This document shows, piece after piece, positions 51,456 to 59,397 of a stretch of 64,000 bases of DNA; the stretch's first letter is position 1, and the number at the start of each line of letters is the position of its first letter. The stretch spans positions 744,001 through 808,000 of the forward strand of contig NZ_CP053748.1 of NCBI RefSeq assembly GCF_024400215.1. Direction: 5' to 3'. Below the pieces are notes generated by a model. That model made no database searches and was not told where the DNA came from. It saw nothing but the letters and a program-made list of their open reading frames with translations. The position numbers were made by a program, and so were the translations under genes. This DNA is from Massilia sp. erpn. Lineage in GTDB: Bacteria; Pseudomonadota; Gammaproteobacteria; Burkholderiales; Burkholderiaceae_D.

Positions 51456-51593
51456 GATTTTTCCTTTTCAGTTTTTCAGCAATCAGATTGCAGGAAATGG
51501 CCTGATACAGTTCAGGCCATCGATGACGCATTAATACCCATCGACGGCGAGGCAGGGAGGGGGGATAAAGTTATCGCCCCGCCCTTTTTTGTA

Positions 51594-51779
51594 TTACGGA
51601 ATGCAGGTGGCGCGGCACTCACGATATAGGCGGCTGCAGTAGGTCCGGATGGGCGAATCCATGCACTGCTCTAAGCGTGTATCGCACTCGTCGCAGTAAA
51701 CGGGGTTGGCCGCGCCCGCCAGCGAAGCGGACAAGGCGGTGGCAGCGGCAAACACGAAGAAGGCAATTTTTTTCATCAT
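51594..51779 (-). CDS. Secreted six-cysteine hairpin peptide S (C-x2-C variant)
   Basis: A 61-residue precursor. Signal peptide MMKKIAFFVFAAATALSASL-AGA (1-23). Frame C-x2-C-x6-C-x8-C-x6-C-x3-C: the first pair is CDEC, as in G (CSIC). It is the first peptide after glutaredoxin 2. The CDEC pair could alternatively form a redox-type dithiol. Confidence 0.87.
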   Translation of the reverse strand: MMKKIAFFVFAAATALSASLAGAANPVYCDECDTRLEQCMDSPIRTYCSRLYRECRATCIP

Positions 51780-51870
51780 GATTCAAATCCCTTTCCTGAT
51801 AAATGCAACAATCAATCGACAATGGATGGCCTGATACAGCCCCGGGTGGCCCGCCCGTGCAGCAAAATTT

Positions 51871-51924
51871 CAGGCAGCAGAATCCCCTCGGAACCGGATC
51901 GTTCAAATCCGGTTCCGCTGCCTG
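51871..51924 (-). promoter_or_regulatory. Long hairpin between glutaredoxin 2 and peptide S
   Basis: Outer stem CAGGCAGC / GCTGCCTG and inner stem GGAACCGGAT / ATCCGGTTCC, with a bulge. It sits where the other units have the CGGACGG-type structure but is unrelated in sequence. It may attenuate, process or stabilise the transcript. Confidence 0.6.
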
Positions 51925-51943
51925 CGGCAAATACGGTGAATTC

Positions 51944-52330
51944 TTAGTTGACGAACTTTTTCAGTGCGTCGTCGAGGGCGGCTTGATTGAAGCCTTCGAT
52001 GCGGCGATTACCGACCAGAATCATGGGCACGCCACCGCCACCCAATTGGCCGAATTCCTTCTTGGCCTTTTCCGAATTGTCGACGTACAGATCGGCGAAA
52101 GCGATATTGCGCTCTTTCAGATAGGCGCGGGTTTTAATGCAGAAGGGGCAGGTTTCCGTGCCATACACCACGACCTTGGTGCGGGTATCGGGGAAATAGG
52201 CAGCGTAATTGCCTTCGACATAAGGCTTTTTGAACATGGCCGGCAGCCTGGCCAGACCCAGGCCAACGCCGAGGCCCGCCACCAGGATGAGAATGTAGAC
52301 GGCCACGACTTTAATCTTTTTTCCGATCAT
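51944..52330 (-). CDS. Membrane-anchored periplasmic glutaredoxin 2
   Basis: A 128-residue paralogue of the 48.4 kb glutaredoxin, same length and topology: basic start (MIGKKIK), membrane helix (about residues 8-29), CPFC active site (Cys61, Cys64), cis-Pro102 in GGVPMIL. Most substitutions are in the membrane helix, while the catalytic domain is nearly identical. It heads the S-R-Q peptide unit under promoter copy 4, about 60 bases downstream of the expected transcription start. Role inferred as disulfide exchange in the periplasm. Confidence 0.9.
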   Translation of the reverse strand: MIGKKIKVVAVYILILVAGLGVGLGLARLPAMFKKPYVEGNYAAYFPDTRTKVVVYGTETCPFCIKTRAYLKERNIAFADLYVDNSEKAKKEFGQLGGGGVPMILVGNRRIEGFNQAALDDALKKFVN

Positions 52331-52397
52331 CTCCAGCGCCTCTATTTTGTAATGTTTTATTTTACTTTGGCCATTTTGCAAAAATGACTCCACGGCA

Positions 52398-52490
52398 ACA
52401 ATAGTGCAGCCCAAAACCCATGTCAAGAATATTCATGGGCATAGAAAAATTCTGCATTAAAAATACGACGCTATTAATTAGCCAGTAACT
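52398..52490 (-). promoter_or_regulatory. Conserved promoter copy 4 with upstream element
   Basis: Minus strand: -35 TTGACA (52426-52421), 17-base spacer, -10 TATTGT (52403-52398). CATG flanks the -35, and the AATTAATAGCGTCG element lies upstream (52490-52469). This copy is the only one directly next to an intact glutaredoxin gene. Confidence 0.82.
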
Positions 52491-52540
52491 ATGGCGCATG
52501 GAGCGGGTGCTGATATAGCTTTCTTTTTACAAGTTAATAA

Positions 52541-52567
52541 AAAAGCGGCGCACACGGCGCCGCTTTT
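52541..52567 (-). terminator. Terminator after dxs
   Basis: 10-bp stem AAAAGCGGCG / CGCCGCTTTT with a 7-base loop, 17 bases past the dxs stop on the minus strand, with a U-run. Confidence 0.88.
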
Positions 52568-52583
52568 TGAGGGGGCTGAAAAA

Positions 52584-54452
52584 TCAGCCGTTGTTCACCA
52601 CCAGGCGCGGTTCCTCGCCGCCGAAACGCTGGCGGATCGAGGCGGCGATGCCGGCGGCATCCAGGCCCACGCTGGCGAGCAGCTTGGCCGGGTCACCGTG
52701 GTCGATGAATTGATCGGGCAGACCCAGCATCAGCAGCGGCTTGACGATGCCCGCCGAGGCCAAGGCTTCGGCCACGGCGGCGCCGGCGCCGCCCATGATG
52801 CAGCCCTCTTCCACCGTCACCAGGTAATCGTGCTCGGCGGCCAGTTGCTTGACCAGCTCCACATCCAGCGGCTTGACGAAGCGCATATTGGCCACGCTCG
52901 CATCCAGCTGTTCGGCCGCGCCCAGGCTTGGCGCCACCATCGAGCCGAAGGCCAGGATCGCAATCTTCTGGCCCTTGCGGCGCACTTCACCCTTGCCGAT
53001 TTCCAGCGAGGTCAGAGCCGGTTCGATGGCCGCGCCGACGCCCGCGCCGCGCGGATAGCGCACGGCGGCCGGGCCGGGATAGTGGTAGGCCGTGGTCAGC
53101 ATCTTGCGGCATTCGTTCTCGTCGGACGGCGCCATCACCACCATATTCGGGATGCAGCGCAGATAGGCCAGATCGTAATTGCCGGCATGGGTCGCGCCGT
53201 CCGCGCCCACCAGGCCGGCGCGGTCGAGGGCGAAGGTCACGTCCAGATTCTGCAGGGCGACGTCGTGGATCAGCTGATCGTAGGCGCGCTGCAGGAAGGT
53301 CGAGTAAATCGCCACCACCGGCTTCAAGCCTTCGCAGGCCAGGCCGGCGCCGAAGGTCACGGCGTGCTGTTCGGCGATGCCGACATCGAAGTAGCGGTCC
53401 GGATACTGCTGGTCGAAGCGCACCATGCCCGAGCCTTCGCGCATGGCGGGCGTGATGCCGACCAGGGCCTTGTCATGGGCCGCCATATCGCACAGCCAGT
53501 TGCCGAACACTTCGGTGTAAGTGATCTTGGACGGCGGCGCGGGCTTGATGCCTTCGGCCGGATTGAACTTGCCGGTGCCGTGGTACAGGATCGGCTCGGC
53601 CTCGGCCAGCTTGTAGCCTTGGCCTTTTTTCGTCACCACGTGCAGGAACTGCGGGCCCTTGAGCTGGCGGATATTCTGCAGCGTGGGGATCAGCGATTCC
53701 AGGTCATGGCCGTCGATCGGGCCGATGTAGTTGAAACCGAATTCCTCGAACATGGTGGCGGGCACCACCATGCCTTTCGCGTGTTCCTCCAGGCGCTTGG
53801 CCAGCTCCAGCACGGGGGCCGGCAGCACCGACTTGCCGACGTTCTTGGCGGCGGCGTAGAACTGGCCCGACATCAGGCGCGCCAGGTAGCGGTTCAGCGC
53901 CCCCACCGGCGGCGAGATCGACATATCGTTGTCGTTCAGGATCACCAGCAGGTTCAGGTCTTCCTGCACGCCGGCGTTGTTGAGCGCCTCGAAGGCCATG
54001 CCGGCCGTCATCGAGCCGTCGCCGATCACGGCGATGGCGTGGCGGTGCTCGCCCTTGATCTTGGCCGCCTGCGCCATGCCCAGCGCGGCCGAAATCGAGG
54101 TCGAGGAGTGGGCGGTGCCGAAGGTGTCGTACTCGCTTTCAACGCGGCGCGGGAAGCCGGAGATGCCGTCGCGCTGGCGCAGGGTGTGGAACTGTTCGCG
54201 GCGGCCGGTCAGGATCTTGTGCGAGTAGGTCTGGTGGCCCACGTCCCACACGATGCGGTCCTGCGGGGTGTTGAAGACATAGTGCAGGGCGATGGTCAGT
54301 TCCACCGTGCCCAGGTTGGACGACAGGTGGCCGCCCGTTTTCGATACGGAATCGAGCAGGAAGCTGCGCAGCTCATGCGCCAGCGGCGTCAGTTGGTGGC
54401 GCTGCAGCTTGCGCAGGTCCGCCGGGATGTTGATGTTTTCAAGCAGTTTCAT
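52584..54452 (-). CDS. dxs: 1-deoxy-D-xylulose-5-phosphate synthase
   Basis: A 622-residue thiamine-diphosphate enzyme that starts the MEP isoprenoid pathway. The ThDP motif is [18 protein letters not shown] (about residues 152-169), the catalytic His is in [14 protein letters not shown], and the transketolase-like [15 protein letters not shown] and the C-terminal [14 protein letters not shown] follow. Its start directly abuts the ispA stop, so the two are coupled in one operon. Confidence 0.98.
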   Translation of the reverse strand: MKLLENINIPADLRKLQRHQLTPLAHELRSFLLDSVSKTGGHLSSNLGTVELTIALHYVFNTPQDRIVWDVGHQTYSHKILTGRREQFHTLRQRDGISGFPRRVESEYDTFGTAHSSTSISAALGMAQAAKIKGEHRHAIAVIGDGSMTAGMAFEALNNAGVQEDLNLLVILNDNDMSISPPVGALNRYLARLMSGQFYAAAKNVGKSVLPAPVLELAKRLEEHAKGMVVPATMFEEFGFNYIGPIDGHDLESLIPTLQNIRQLKGPQFLHVVTKKGQGYKLAEAEPILYHGTGKFNPAEGIKPAPPSKITYTEVFGNWLCDMAAHDKALVGITPAMREGSGMVRFDQQYPDRYFDVGIAEQHAVTFGAGLACEGLKPVVAIYSTFLQRAYDQLIHDVALQNLDVTFALDRAGLVGADGATHAGNYDLAYLRCIPNMVVMAPSDENECRKMLTTAYHYPGPAAVRYPRGAGVGAAIEPALTSLEIGKGEVRRKGQKIAILAFGSMVAPSLGAAEQLDASVANMRFVKPLDVELVKQLAAEHDYLVTVEEGCIMGGAGAAVAEALASAGIVKPLLMLGLPDQFIDHGDPAKLLASVGLDAAGIAASIRQRFGGEEPRLVVNNG

Positions 54453-55343
54453 TTATGCCTTCCGCTGCACGATCAGATCCGCGAGTTCGCGTAAGCGCTG
54501 TGCATTGTCTCCGAATGGCGCGAGCGCAGCATGCGCCTCGAGCCGCAGTTTTTCCGCCAGGGCTTGGGACGGTTCCAGGCCCAGGATGGAAACATAGGTA
54601 GGTTTGTTGTCGGCCGCATCCTTGCCGGCCGTCTTGCCCAGGGTGGCCGAATCGGCCGTGGCGTCGAGGATGTCGTCCACCACCTGGAAAGCCAGGCCGA
54701 TGGCGCGCGAATAATCGTTCAGCGCTTGCAGCTCGGCCGCGTCGAGATCCTTGCCGGCCAGGGCGCCCAGCACCACCGAGGCGCGCAGCAGCGCGCCGGT
54801 TTTCAGCTGGTGCATCTGTTCCAGCTGCTGCAGCGTCAGGCTCAGGCCCACACTGGCCAGGTCGATGGCCTGGCCACCGCACATGCCGGCCGAACCGGCC
54901 GCCTGCGCCAACAGGCGCAGCATGGCCACCTGGCGCGCCGGCGGCAGCGTGTCCGCCTCGGCCAGCACGGCAAAGGCCTGCGCCTGCAGGGCGTCGCCCA
55001 CCAGCAGCGCGGTCGCTTCGTCGTAAGCGATATGCACGGTCGGCTTGCCGCGGCGCAGCGCATCGTCGTCCATGCAGGGCATGTCGTCGTGCACCAGCGA
55101 ATAGGCGTGGATCATTTCCAGCGCCGCCGCCGCCCGGCTCAGGGCTGCCGCATCGGCGCCGAACAGATTGCCGGCGGCGTACACCAGCAGCGGGCGCACG
55201 CGCTTGCCGCCGCCCAGCAGGGCGTAGCGCATGGCTTCGTGCAGTTTCTGCGGCAGCGCGGAGGCGGCCGGCAGATAGGCCGACATATCGTGCTCCATGC
55301 CGGCCTGGATGGTCTTCATCCAATCCTGGAAGGCGGCGCTCAT
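54453..55343 (-). CDS. ispA: Farnesyl diphosphate synthase
   Basis: A 296-residue all-alpha prenyltransferase. First Asp-rich motif DDMPCMDDDALRRGKPT (about residues 92-108), second VVDDILDATAD (about 221-231). It condenses IPP and DMAPP to farnesyl diphosphate, next in the pathway after the MEP steps. It overlaps xseB by four bases. Confidence 0.96.
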   Translation of the reverse strand: MSAAFQDWMKTIQAGMEHDMSAYLPAASALPQKLHEAMRYALLGGGKRVRPLLVYAAGNLFGADAAALSRAAAALEMIHAYSLVHDDMPCMDDDALRRGKPTVHIAYDEATALLVGDALQAQAFAVLAEADTLPPARQVAMLRLLAQAAGSAGMCGGQAIDLASVGLSLTLQQLEQMHQLKTGALLRASVVLGALAGKDLDAAELQALNDYSRAIGLAFQVVDDILDATADSATLGKTAGKDAADNKPTYVSILGLEPSQALAEKLRLEAHAALAPFGDNAQRLRELADLIVQRKA

Positions 55344-55597
55344 GGCTGGCCCTCCTCATTGTCGGCGAAGGGCTTGAGCAGGTCGCCCTCCAGCACCTTG
55401 ACCTGGGATTCCACCTTGTCCAACTGGCCGGCACAGAATTTCACCAGCTCGGAACCGCGCGCATAAGCGGCGACGGACGCTTCCAGCGGCAGCTGGCCCG
55501 ACTCCATCTGCGTCACCAGCTGCGCCAGTTCGGCCATGGCTTCCTCGAAGGAGGCCGGCGCCGCGGCAGCGGTGTCGTCATTCATTTTCTTAGGCAT
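55340..55597 (-). CDS. xseB: Exodeoxyribonuclease VII small subunit
   Basis: An 85-residue helical protein with the XseB core ASFEEAMAELAQLVTQMESG and LPLEASVAAYARGSELVKFC. MPKK at 55597 matches the E. coli start; an in-frame ATG two codons upstream (55603) is possible. First gene of the xseB-ispA-dxs operon, the usual order in proteobacteria. Confidence 0.92.
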   Translation of the reverse strand: MPKKMNDDTAAAAPASFEEAMAELAQLVTQMESGQLPLEASVAAYARGSELVKFCAGQLDKVESQVKVLEGDLLKPFADNEEGQP

Positions 55598-55603
55598 ATG
55601 CAT

Positions 55604-55937
55604 TCAATCGTTGTGGCTAGTCGGCACGATAAACCGGCTGGCTCAGTGTAGCCCGTTATTTTAGAACAAACTATCTGAATAGGTCGGAAAATGCGGCGCC
55701 CGCTGCAGGGAATTGCCGAGCCAGGCCGCAATTCGCACTGGAATTGGACGGCAGCGCCCCCATCTTGGGGCGGACAGCGGCATTTTACCCCGATTTTGGC
55801 CCAACTTCCCCGAAAACGCGGGGATTCGGGGTATAATCTCCGGTTCTGTCCGAAATACCGTTTCTAATTTCTGAATTCAGGTCTTTACGGATTCTGTCTC
55901 TTCTTGGTTTGCAGTAATTTAATTAAGGGGGGTTGGG
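55604..55937 (+). promoter_or_regulatory. Intergenic region before the Rieske oxygenase gene
   Basis: About 330 bases between divergent genes. TATAAT at about 55832-55837 (in GGGGTATAATCTCC) is a good plus-strand -10, but no -35 at the right distance stands out. A CCCCG-N6-CGGGG hairpin lies just upstream. The roughly 100-base leader ends in an unusually strong purine-rich ribosome-binding site (AAGGGGGG). No gene or tRNA was seen. Confidence 0.55.
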
Positions 55938-57038
55938 ATGTCCGATCTGGGTACCCACGCCAAGCTGGCGCGTTCAAACGCGCAACTTCCGGTCAACGTC
56001 TACTTTGACGAAACGCTTCTGCAGCGTGAAATGCAGCAATTATTCAAGCAAGGCCCGCGTTATATCGGCCATGAGCTGATGATTCCGAACGCGGGCGATT
56101 TCATGACCCTGGCGTCGGAAAACGAAGGCCGCATGCTGGTGCGCAGCGCGGCCGGCATCGAGCTGATGTCCAACGTCTGCCGCCACCGCCAGGCGCTGAT
56201 GTTCAATGGCCGCGGCAACAGCAATAACATCGTCTGCCCGCTGCATCGCTGGACCTACGATCTGAAGGGGGAGCTGATCGGCGCGCCGCACTTCCCCGAC
56301 ACGCCTTGCCTGAACCTGGCCAAGACCCAGCTGCAAAGCTGGAACGGCCTGCTGTTCGAGCAGAATGGCTACAACGTGATGGAAAAGCTGGGCAAGCTGT
56401 CCGTCACCAAGGATCTCGATTTCAGCGGCTATATGTTCGACCACGTCGAAATCCACGACTGCGACTACAACTGGAAGACGTTCATCGAAGTCTATCTGGA
56501 GGACTACCACGTCGAGCCTTTCCACCCGGGCCTGGGCAGCTTTGTCAGCTGCGACGACCTGCGCTGGGAATTCGGCGAGGATTACAGCGTGCAGACCGTG
56601 GGCGTGCATCGCGGCCTGCAGAAATCCGGCTCGCCGATCTACCAGCGCTGGCAGGAGCAGGTGCTCAAGTTCCGCAACGGCGAACCGCCGCCCTACGGCG
56701 CGATCTGGCTGACGCTGTATCCGAACATCATGGTGGAATGGTATCCGCACGTGCTGATCGTCTCCACCCTGTGGCCGGACGGCCCGCAGCGCACCAGGAA
56801 CGTGGTCGAGTTCTACTATCCGGAGGAAATCGTGCTGTTCGAGCGCGAATTCATCGAAGCCGAGCGGGCCGCCTACATGGAAACCTGCATCGAGGACGAT
56901 GAAATCGGCCAGCGCATGGATGCCGGACGGCGCATCCTGATGCAGCGCGGCGAGAACGACGCCGGGCCGTACCAGTCGCCGATGGAAGACGGCATGCAGC
57001 ACTTCCACGAGTGGTACCGCAGCAAACTGGACGTTTAA
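55938..57038 (+). CDS. Rieske aromatic ring-hydroxylating oxygenase alpha subunit
   Basis: A 366-residue oxygenase. The Rieske [2Fe-2S] ligands are Cys81, His83, Cys100 and His103 (CRHRQALMF, CPLHRW). The mononuclear-iron motif follows in EDYHVEPFHPGLGSF (His pair, about residues 191-205). Family members hydroxylate aromatic or quaternary ammonium substrates; neither a beta subunit nor a reductase gene is nearby, so the substrate is open. It is followed by a permease gene 48 bases later. Confidence 0.9.
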   Translation: MSDLGTHAKLARSNAQLPVNVYFDETLLQREMQQLFKQGPRYIGHELMIPNAGDFMTLASENEGRMLVRSAAGIELMSNVCRHRQALMFNGRGNSNNIVCPLHRWTYDLKGELIGAPHFPDTPCLNLAKTQLQSWNGLLFEQNGYNVMEKLGKLSVTKDLDFSGYMFDHVEIHDCDYNWKTFIEVYLEDYHVEPFHPGLGSFVSCDDLRWEFGEDYSVQTVGVHRGLQKSGSPIYQRWQEQVLKFRNGEPPPYGAIWLTLYPNIMVEWYPHVLIVSTLWPDGPQRTRNVVEFYYPEEIVLFEREFIEAERAAYMETCIEDDEIGQRMDAGRRILMQRGENDAGPYQSPMEDGMQHFHEWYRSKLDV

Positions 57039-57086
57039 GAGTGGTCAGGTAGGACGGCCGCCCGGCGGCAGTAGAACAGGAATACG

Positions 57087-58010
57087 ATGCAATCGCTTTG
57101 GATGTTATTTGCCAGTTTCATGTTTGCCGCCATGGGCGTCTGCGTCAAACTGGCTTCCGAAACCTTCTCCACCTCGGAGATCGTGATGTACCGGGGACTG
57201 ATCGGCACCACGGTCCTGTTCTGCATGATGCGGGCGCAAGGCGCCAGCTTCCGCACCACCATGCCGCTGGCCCACTTGTGGCGCGGCGTGGTGGGCGTAG
57301 TCTCGCTCTGGCTGTGGTTTTACGCCATCGCGCGCCTGCCGCTCGCCACCGCCATGACTCTCAATTACATGGCACCGATCTGGATCGCCGTCTGGCTCTT
57401 CCTGCATGGCTGGTGGCACGCCAAGAACCATATCGAATGGCCGCTGATCGGCGCCGTCTTCATGAGCTTTATCGGCGTCACCCTGCTGCTGCAGCCGGCC
57501 TTCCACTCCAACCAGTTGTTCGAGGCGATGCTCGCGCTGTCGTCCAGCGTACTGTCGGCCATGGCCTATATGCAGGTGCGCAAGCTGGGCCTGGCGGGCG
57601 AGCCGGAATCGCGCGTAGTCTTCTTCTTCTCCATCACCAATTTCGTGGCCGGCCTGGTGGGCCACTTCGTGGAATCCGGCAGCAGCCCCGTGGTCTGGCA
57701 TTCGCCGGCCAACGCCAAAGGCGCCCTGCTCCTGCTGGGTATCGGCCTGTGCGCCACCGCCGCGCAGGTGGCGATGACGCGCGCCTACCGCCTCGGCAAC
57801 ACCCTGGTGGTCGCCAATCTGCAATACAGCGGCATCGTGTTTTCCAGCTTCTGGGGCATCCTGGTCTTCAGCGACGTGTTCAACTGGCATAGCTGGGCGG
57901 GCATCGGCATCATCCTGCTCTCGGGAATGGCCGCAACGTTCTACAATACGCGCAATACTGAACGCGGCAAGGCCATCGCCAAAACCGACCCTATCGCAAG
58001 TGAAGTCTGA
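57087..58010 (+). CDS. DMT-superfamily (EamA) transporter
   Basis: A 307-residue permease with ten membrane helices made of two EamA repeats (FASFMFAAMGVCVKLASETF at the start; MSFIGVTLLLQPAF; GIILLSGMAATFYNTRN at the end). Such proteins export metabolites or amino acids. It lies downstream of the oxygenase and just before the sulfurtransferase on the same strand. Substrate unknown. Confidence 0.9.
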   Translation: MQSLWMLFASFMFAAMGVCVKLASETFSTSEIVMYRGLIGTTVLFCMMRAQGASFRTTMPLAHLWRGVVGVVSLWLWFYAIARLPLATAMTLNYMAPIWIAVWLFLHGWWHAKNHIEWPLIGAVFMSFIGVTLLLQPAFHSNQLFEAMLALSSSVLSAMAYMQVRKLGLAGEPESRVVFFFSITNFVAGLVGHFVESGSSPVVWHSPANAKGALLLLGIGLCATAAQVAMTRAYRLGNTLVVANLQYSGIVFSSFWGILVFSDVFNWHSWAGIGIILLSGMAATFYNTRNTERGKAIAKTDPIASEV

Positions 58011-58028
58011 ATCCAAGGATAAGCTGCC

Positions 58029-58880
58029 ATGCACACGACCCTGATTGACGCTTCCACCCTGTCCCAGCATCTGACCGACCCGCACTGGGTCATTCTCGAC
58101 TGCCGGCACGATCTGATGAATCCCGCCTGGGGCCGCGAAGTCTTCGCCGCCGGCCATATCCAGAACGCGCAATTCGCCGGCATCGACGACGACCTGTCCG
58201 GTGCCAAGCAGGGCGCCGACGGCCAGTTCCGCGGCCGCCATCCGCTGCCGGAACGCGCCAGGCTGATTGAAACCTTGCGCGCCTGGGGCATCAATGACGA
58301 TACCCAGGTCGTCGCCTACGACGCCCACGGCGGCATGTACGCGGCCCGCCTGTGGTGGCTGCTGCGCTGGGTCGGCCATCCGGCCGTCGCGGTGCTCGAT
58401 GGCGGCCTCGCCTCCTGGCAGGCGCAAGGCCTGGCGCTGGTGACGCCCGCTGCATCCCGTGCGCCAGGCCATATCGCCGAACGCCCGACGCTGACGCGCA
58501 CCGTGTCGGTGGATGAGGTGCTGGCAAATCTCGAAAACCGCCAGCAGACCGTGGTCGACGCCCGCGCCAACGACCGCTTCCGCGGCGAGAACGAAACCAT
58601 CGACCCGGTGGGCGGCCACATTCCCGGCGCGCGCAACCGCTTCTTCAAGGACAATCTGCAAGCCGACGGCCGCTTCAAAAATGCCGAACAGCTCAAGCAG
58701 GACTTCGCCCCGCTGTTCGCATCGCCCGAAACGGCCATCATGCAATGCGGCTCCGGCGTCACGGCCTGCCACAACCTGCTGGCTCTGGAAGTGGCCGGCC
58801 TGCGCGGCGCCGCGCTGTATCCCGGCTCCTGGTCCGAGTGGTGCGCCGCCCCCACCCGCCCCGTCGCCACCGGCGCCTGA
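58029..58880 (+). CDS. sseA: Two-domain rhodanese sulfurtransferase (SseA-like)
   Basis: A 283-residue tandem rhodanese. The inactive N-domain has AYDAHGGMYAARLWWLLRW; the active C-domain carries Cys240 in CGSGVTACHN, the CG[S/T]GVT loop of 3-mercaptopyruvate sulfurtransferases. It moves sulfur from mercaptopyruvate to thiols or cyanide. It starts 18 bases after the transporter. Confidence 0.93.
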   Translation: MHTTLIDASTLSQHLTDPHWVILDCRHDLMNPAWGREVFAAGHIQNAQFAGIDDDLSGAKQGADGQFRGRHPLPERARLIETLRAWGINDDTQVVAYDAHGGMYAARLWWLLRWVGHPAVAVLDGGLASWQAQGLALVTPAASRAPGHIAERPTLTRTVSVDEVLANLENRQQTVVDARANDRFRGENETIDPVGGHIPGARNRFFKDNLQADGRFKNAEQLKQDFAPLFASPETAIMQCGSGVTACHNLLALEVAGLRGAALYPGSWSEWCAAPTRPVATGA

Positions 58881-59004
58881 GCGTTAACGCTGCCGTTGCC
58901 GGCTCCAGCGCAGTATTCTGATTTCGGCGCTGACGAGCCGGTATTCAATGGCATGTCATGACCTTAAAGCGCTGGCCGACCAGCGCACGGCCAGTCTGAT
59001 TGAC

Positions 59005-59280
59005 CTAATCTGCTGGCTTGCCACGAGCTGCCAACAGCTTGCGGGTTGCCAGCATTACGTCCGTATGGGATTGGCTTTCGCCCCGACTGAATTCCTTATC
59101 AGAGCGTAGGCTCGCGCGGACGCTTTCCTCGCATTCGGCAAAACCATCGCGCAGCACGAAGCGCAGCATCGCCTTCGGCGTGCGCCCGGCCAGTTCCGCC
59201 AAGCGTTCCAGGCGCTTCTGATCAGCCCTGGAAAGGCTCAAGACAATATCCTGGGCGAATTCGCTATCGGTAGTCATCAT
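59005..59280 (-). CDS. Ribbon-helix-helix-like small protein
   Basis: A 91-residue protein with IVLSLSRADQKRLERLAELA and GRTPKAMLRFVLRDGF at residues 11-47, fitting an RHH DNA-binding domain as in type II antitoxins. The C-terminal half is polar. No intact toxin gene follows; the 120 bases downstream contain only a short frame (see findings). Start ATG 59280 or 59277. A single small regulator or orphan antitoxin is the best reading. Confidence 0.65.
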   Translation of the reverse strand: MMTTDSEFAQDIVLSLSRADQKRLERLAELAGRTPKAMLRFVLRDGFAECEESVRASLRSDKEFSRGESQSHTDVMLATRKLLAARGKPAD

Positions 59281-59397
59281 GCTCTCTCAGTGAAGGCTTC
59301 AGCTTAGCATAGGGGAAGCGGTGCAAGATGCTGCATCCCATCCCCTTTAATACCAAGGCTGAGCTTCCGCCCACTTAGAACCCGCCTCTTCTCTTCA

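Noticed and set aside
42589..51779. Six-cysteine peptides as classical double-glycine bacteriocins or lanthipeptides
   Set aside because: They have Sec-type signals with A-x-A sites, no GG leader, and no modification enzyme or peptidase-containing ABC transporter in the cluster.
42589..51779. Metallothionein-like metal binding
   Set aside because: Only six cysteines, no C-x-C pairs, fixed helical spacing and export signals fit structural disulfides better.
55604..55937. A tRNA or riboswitch in the gap before the Rieske oxygenase
   Set aside because: No cloverleaf or known aptamer core could be traced; only a short CCCCG/CGGGG hairpin and a -10 box.
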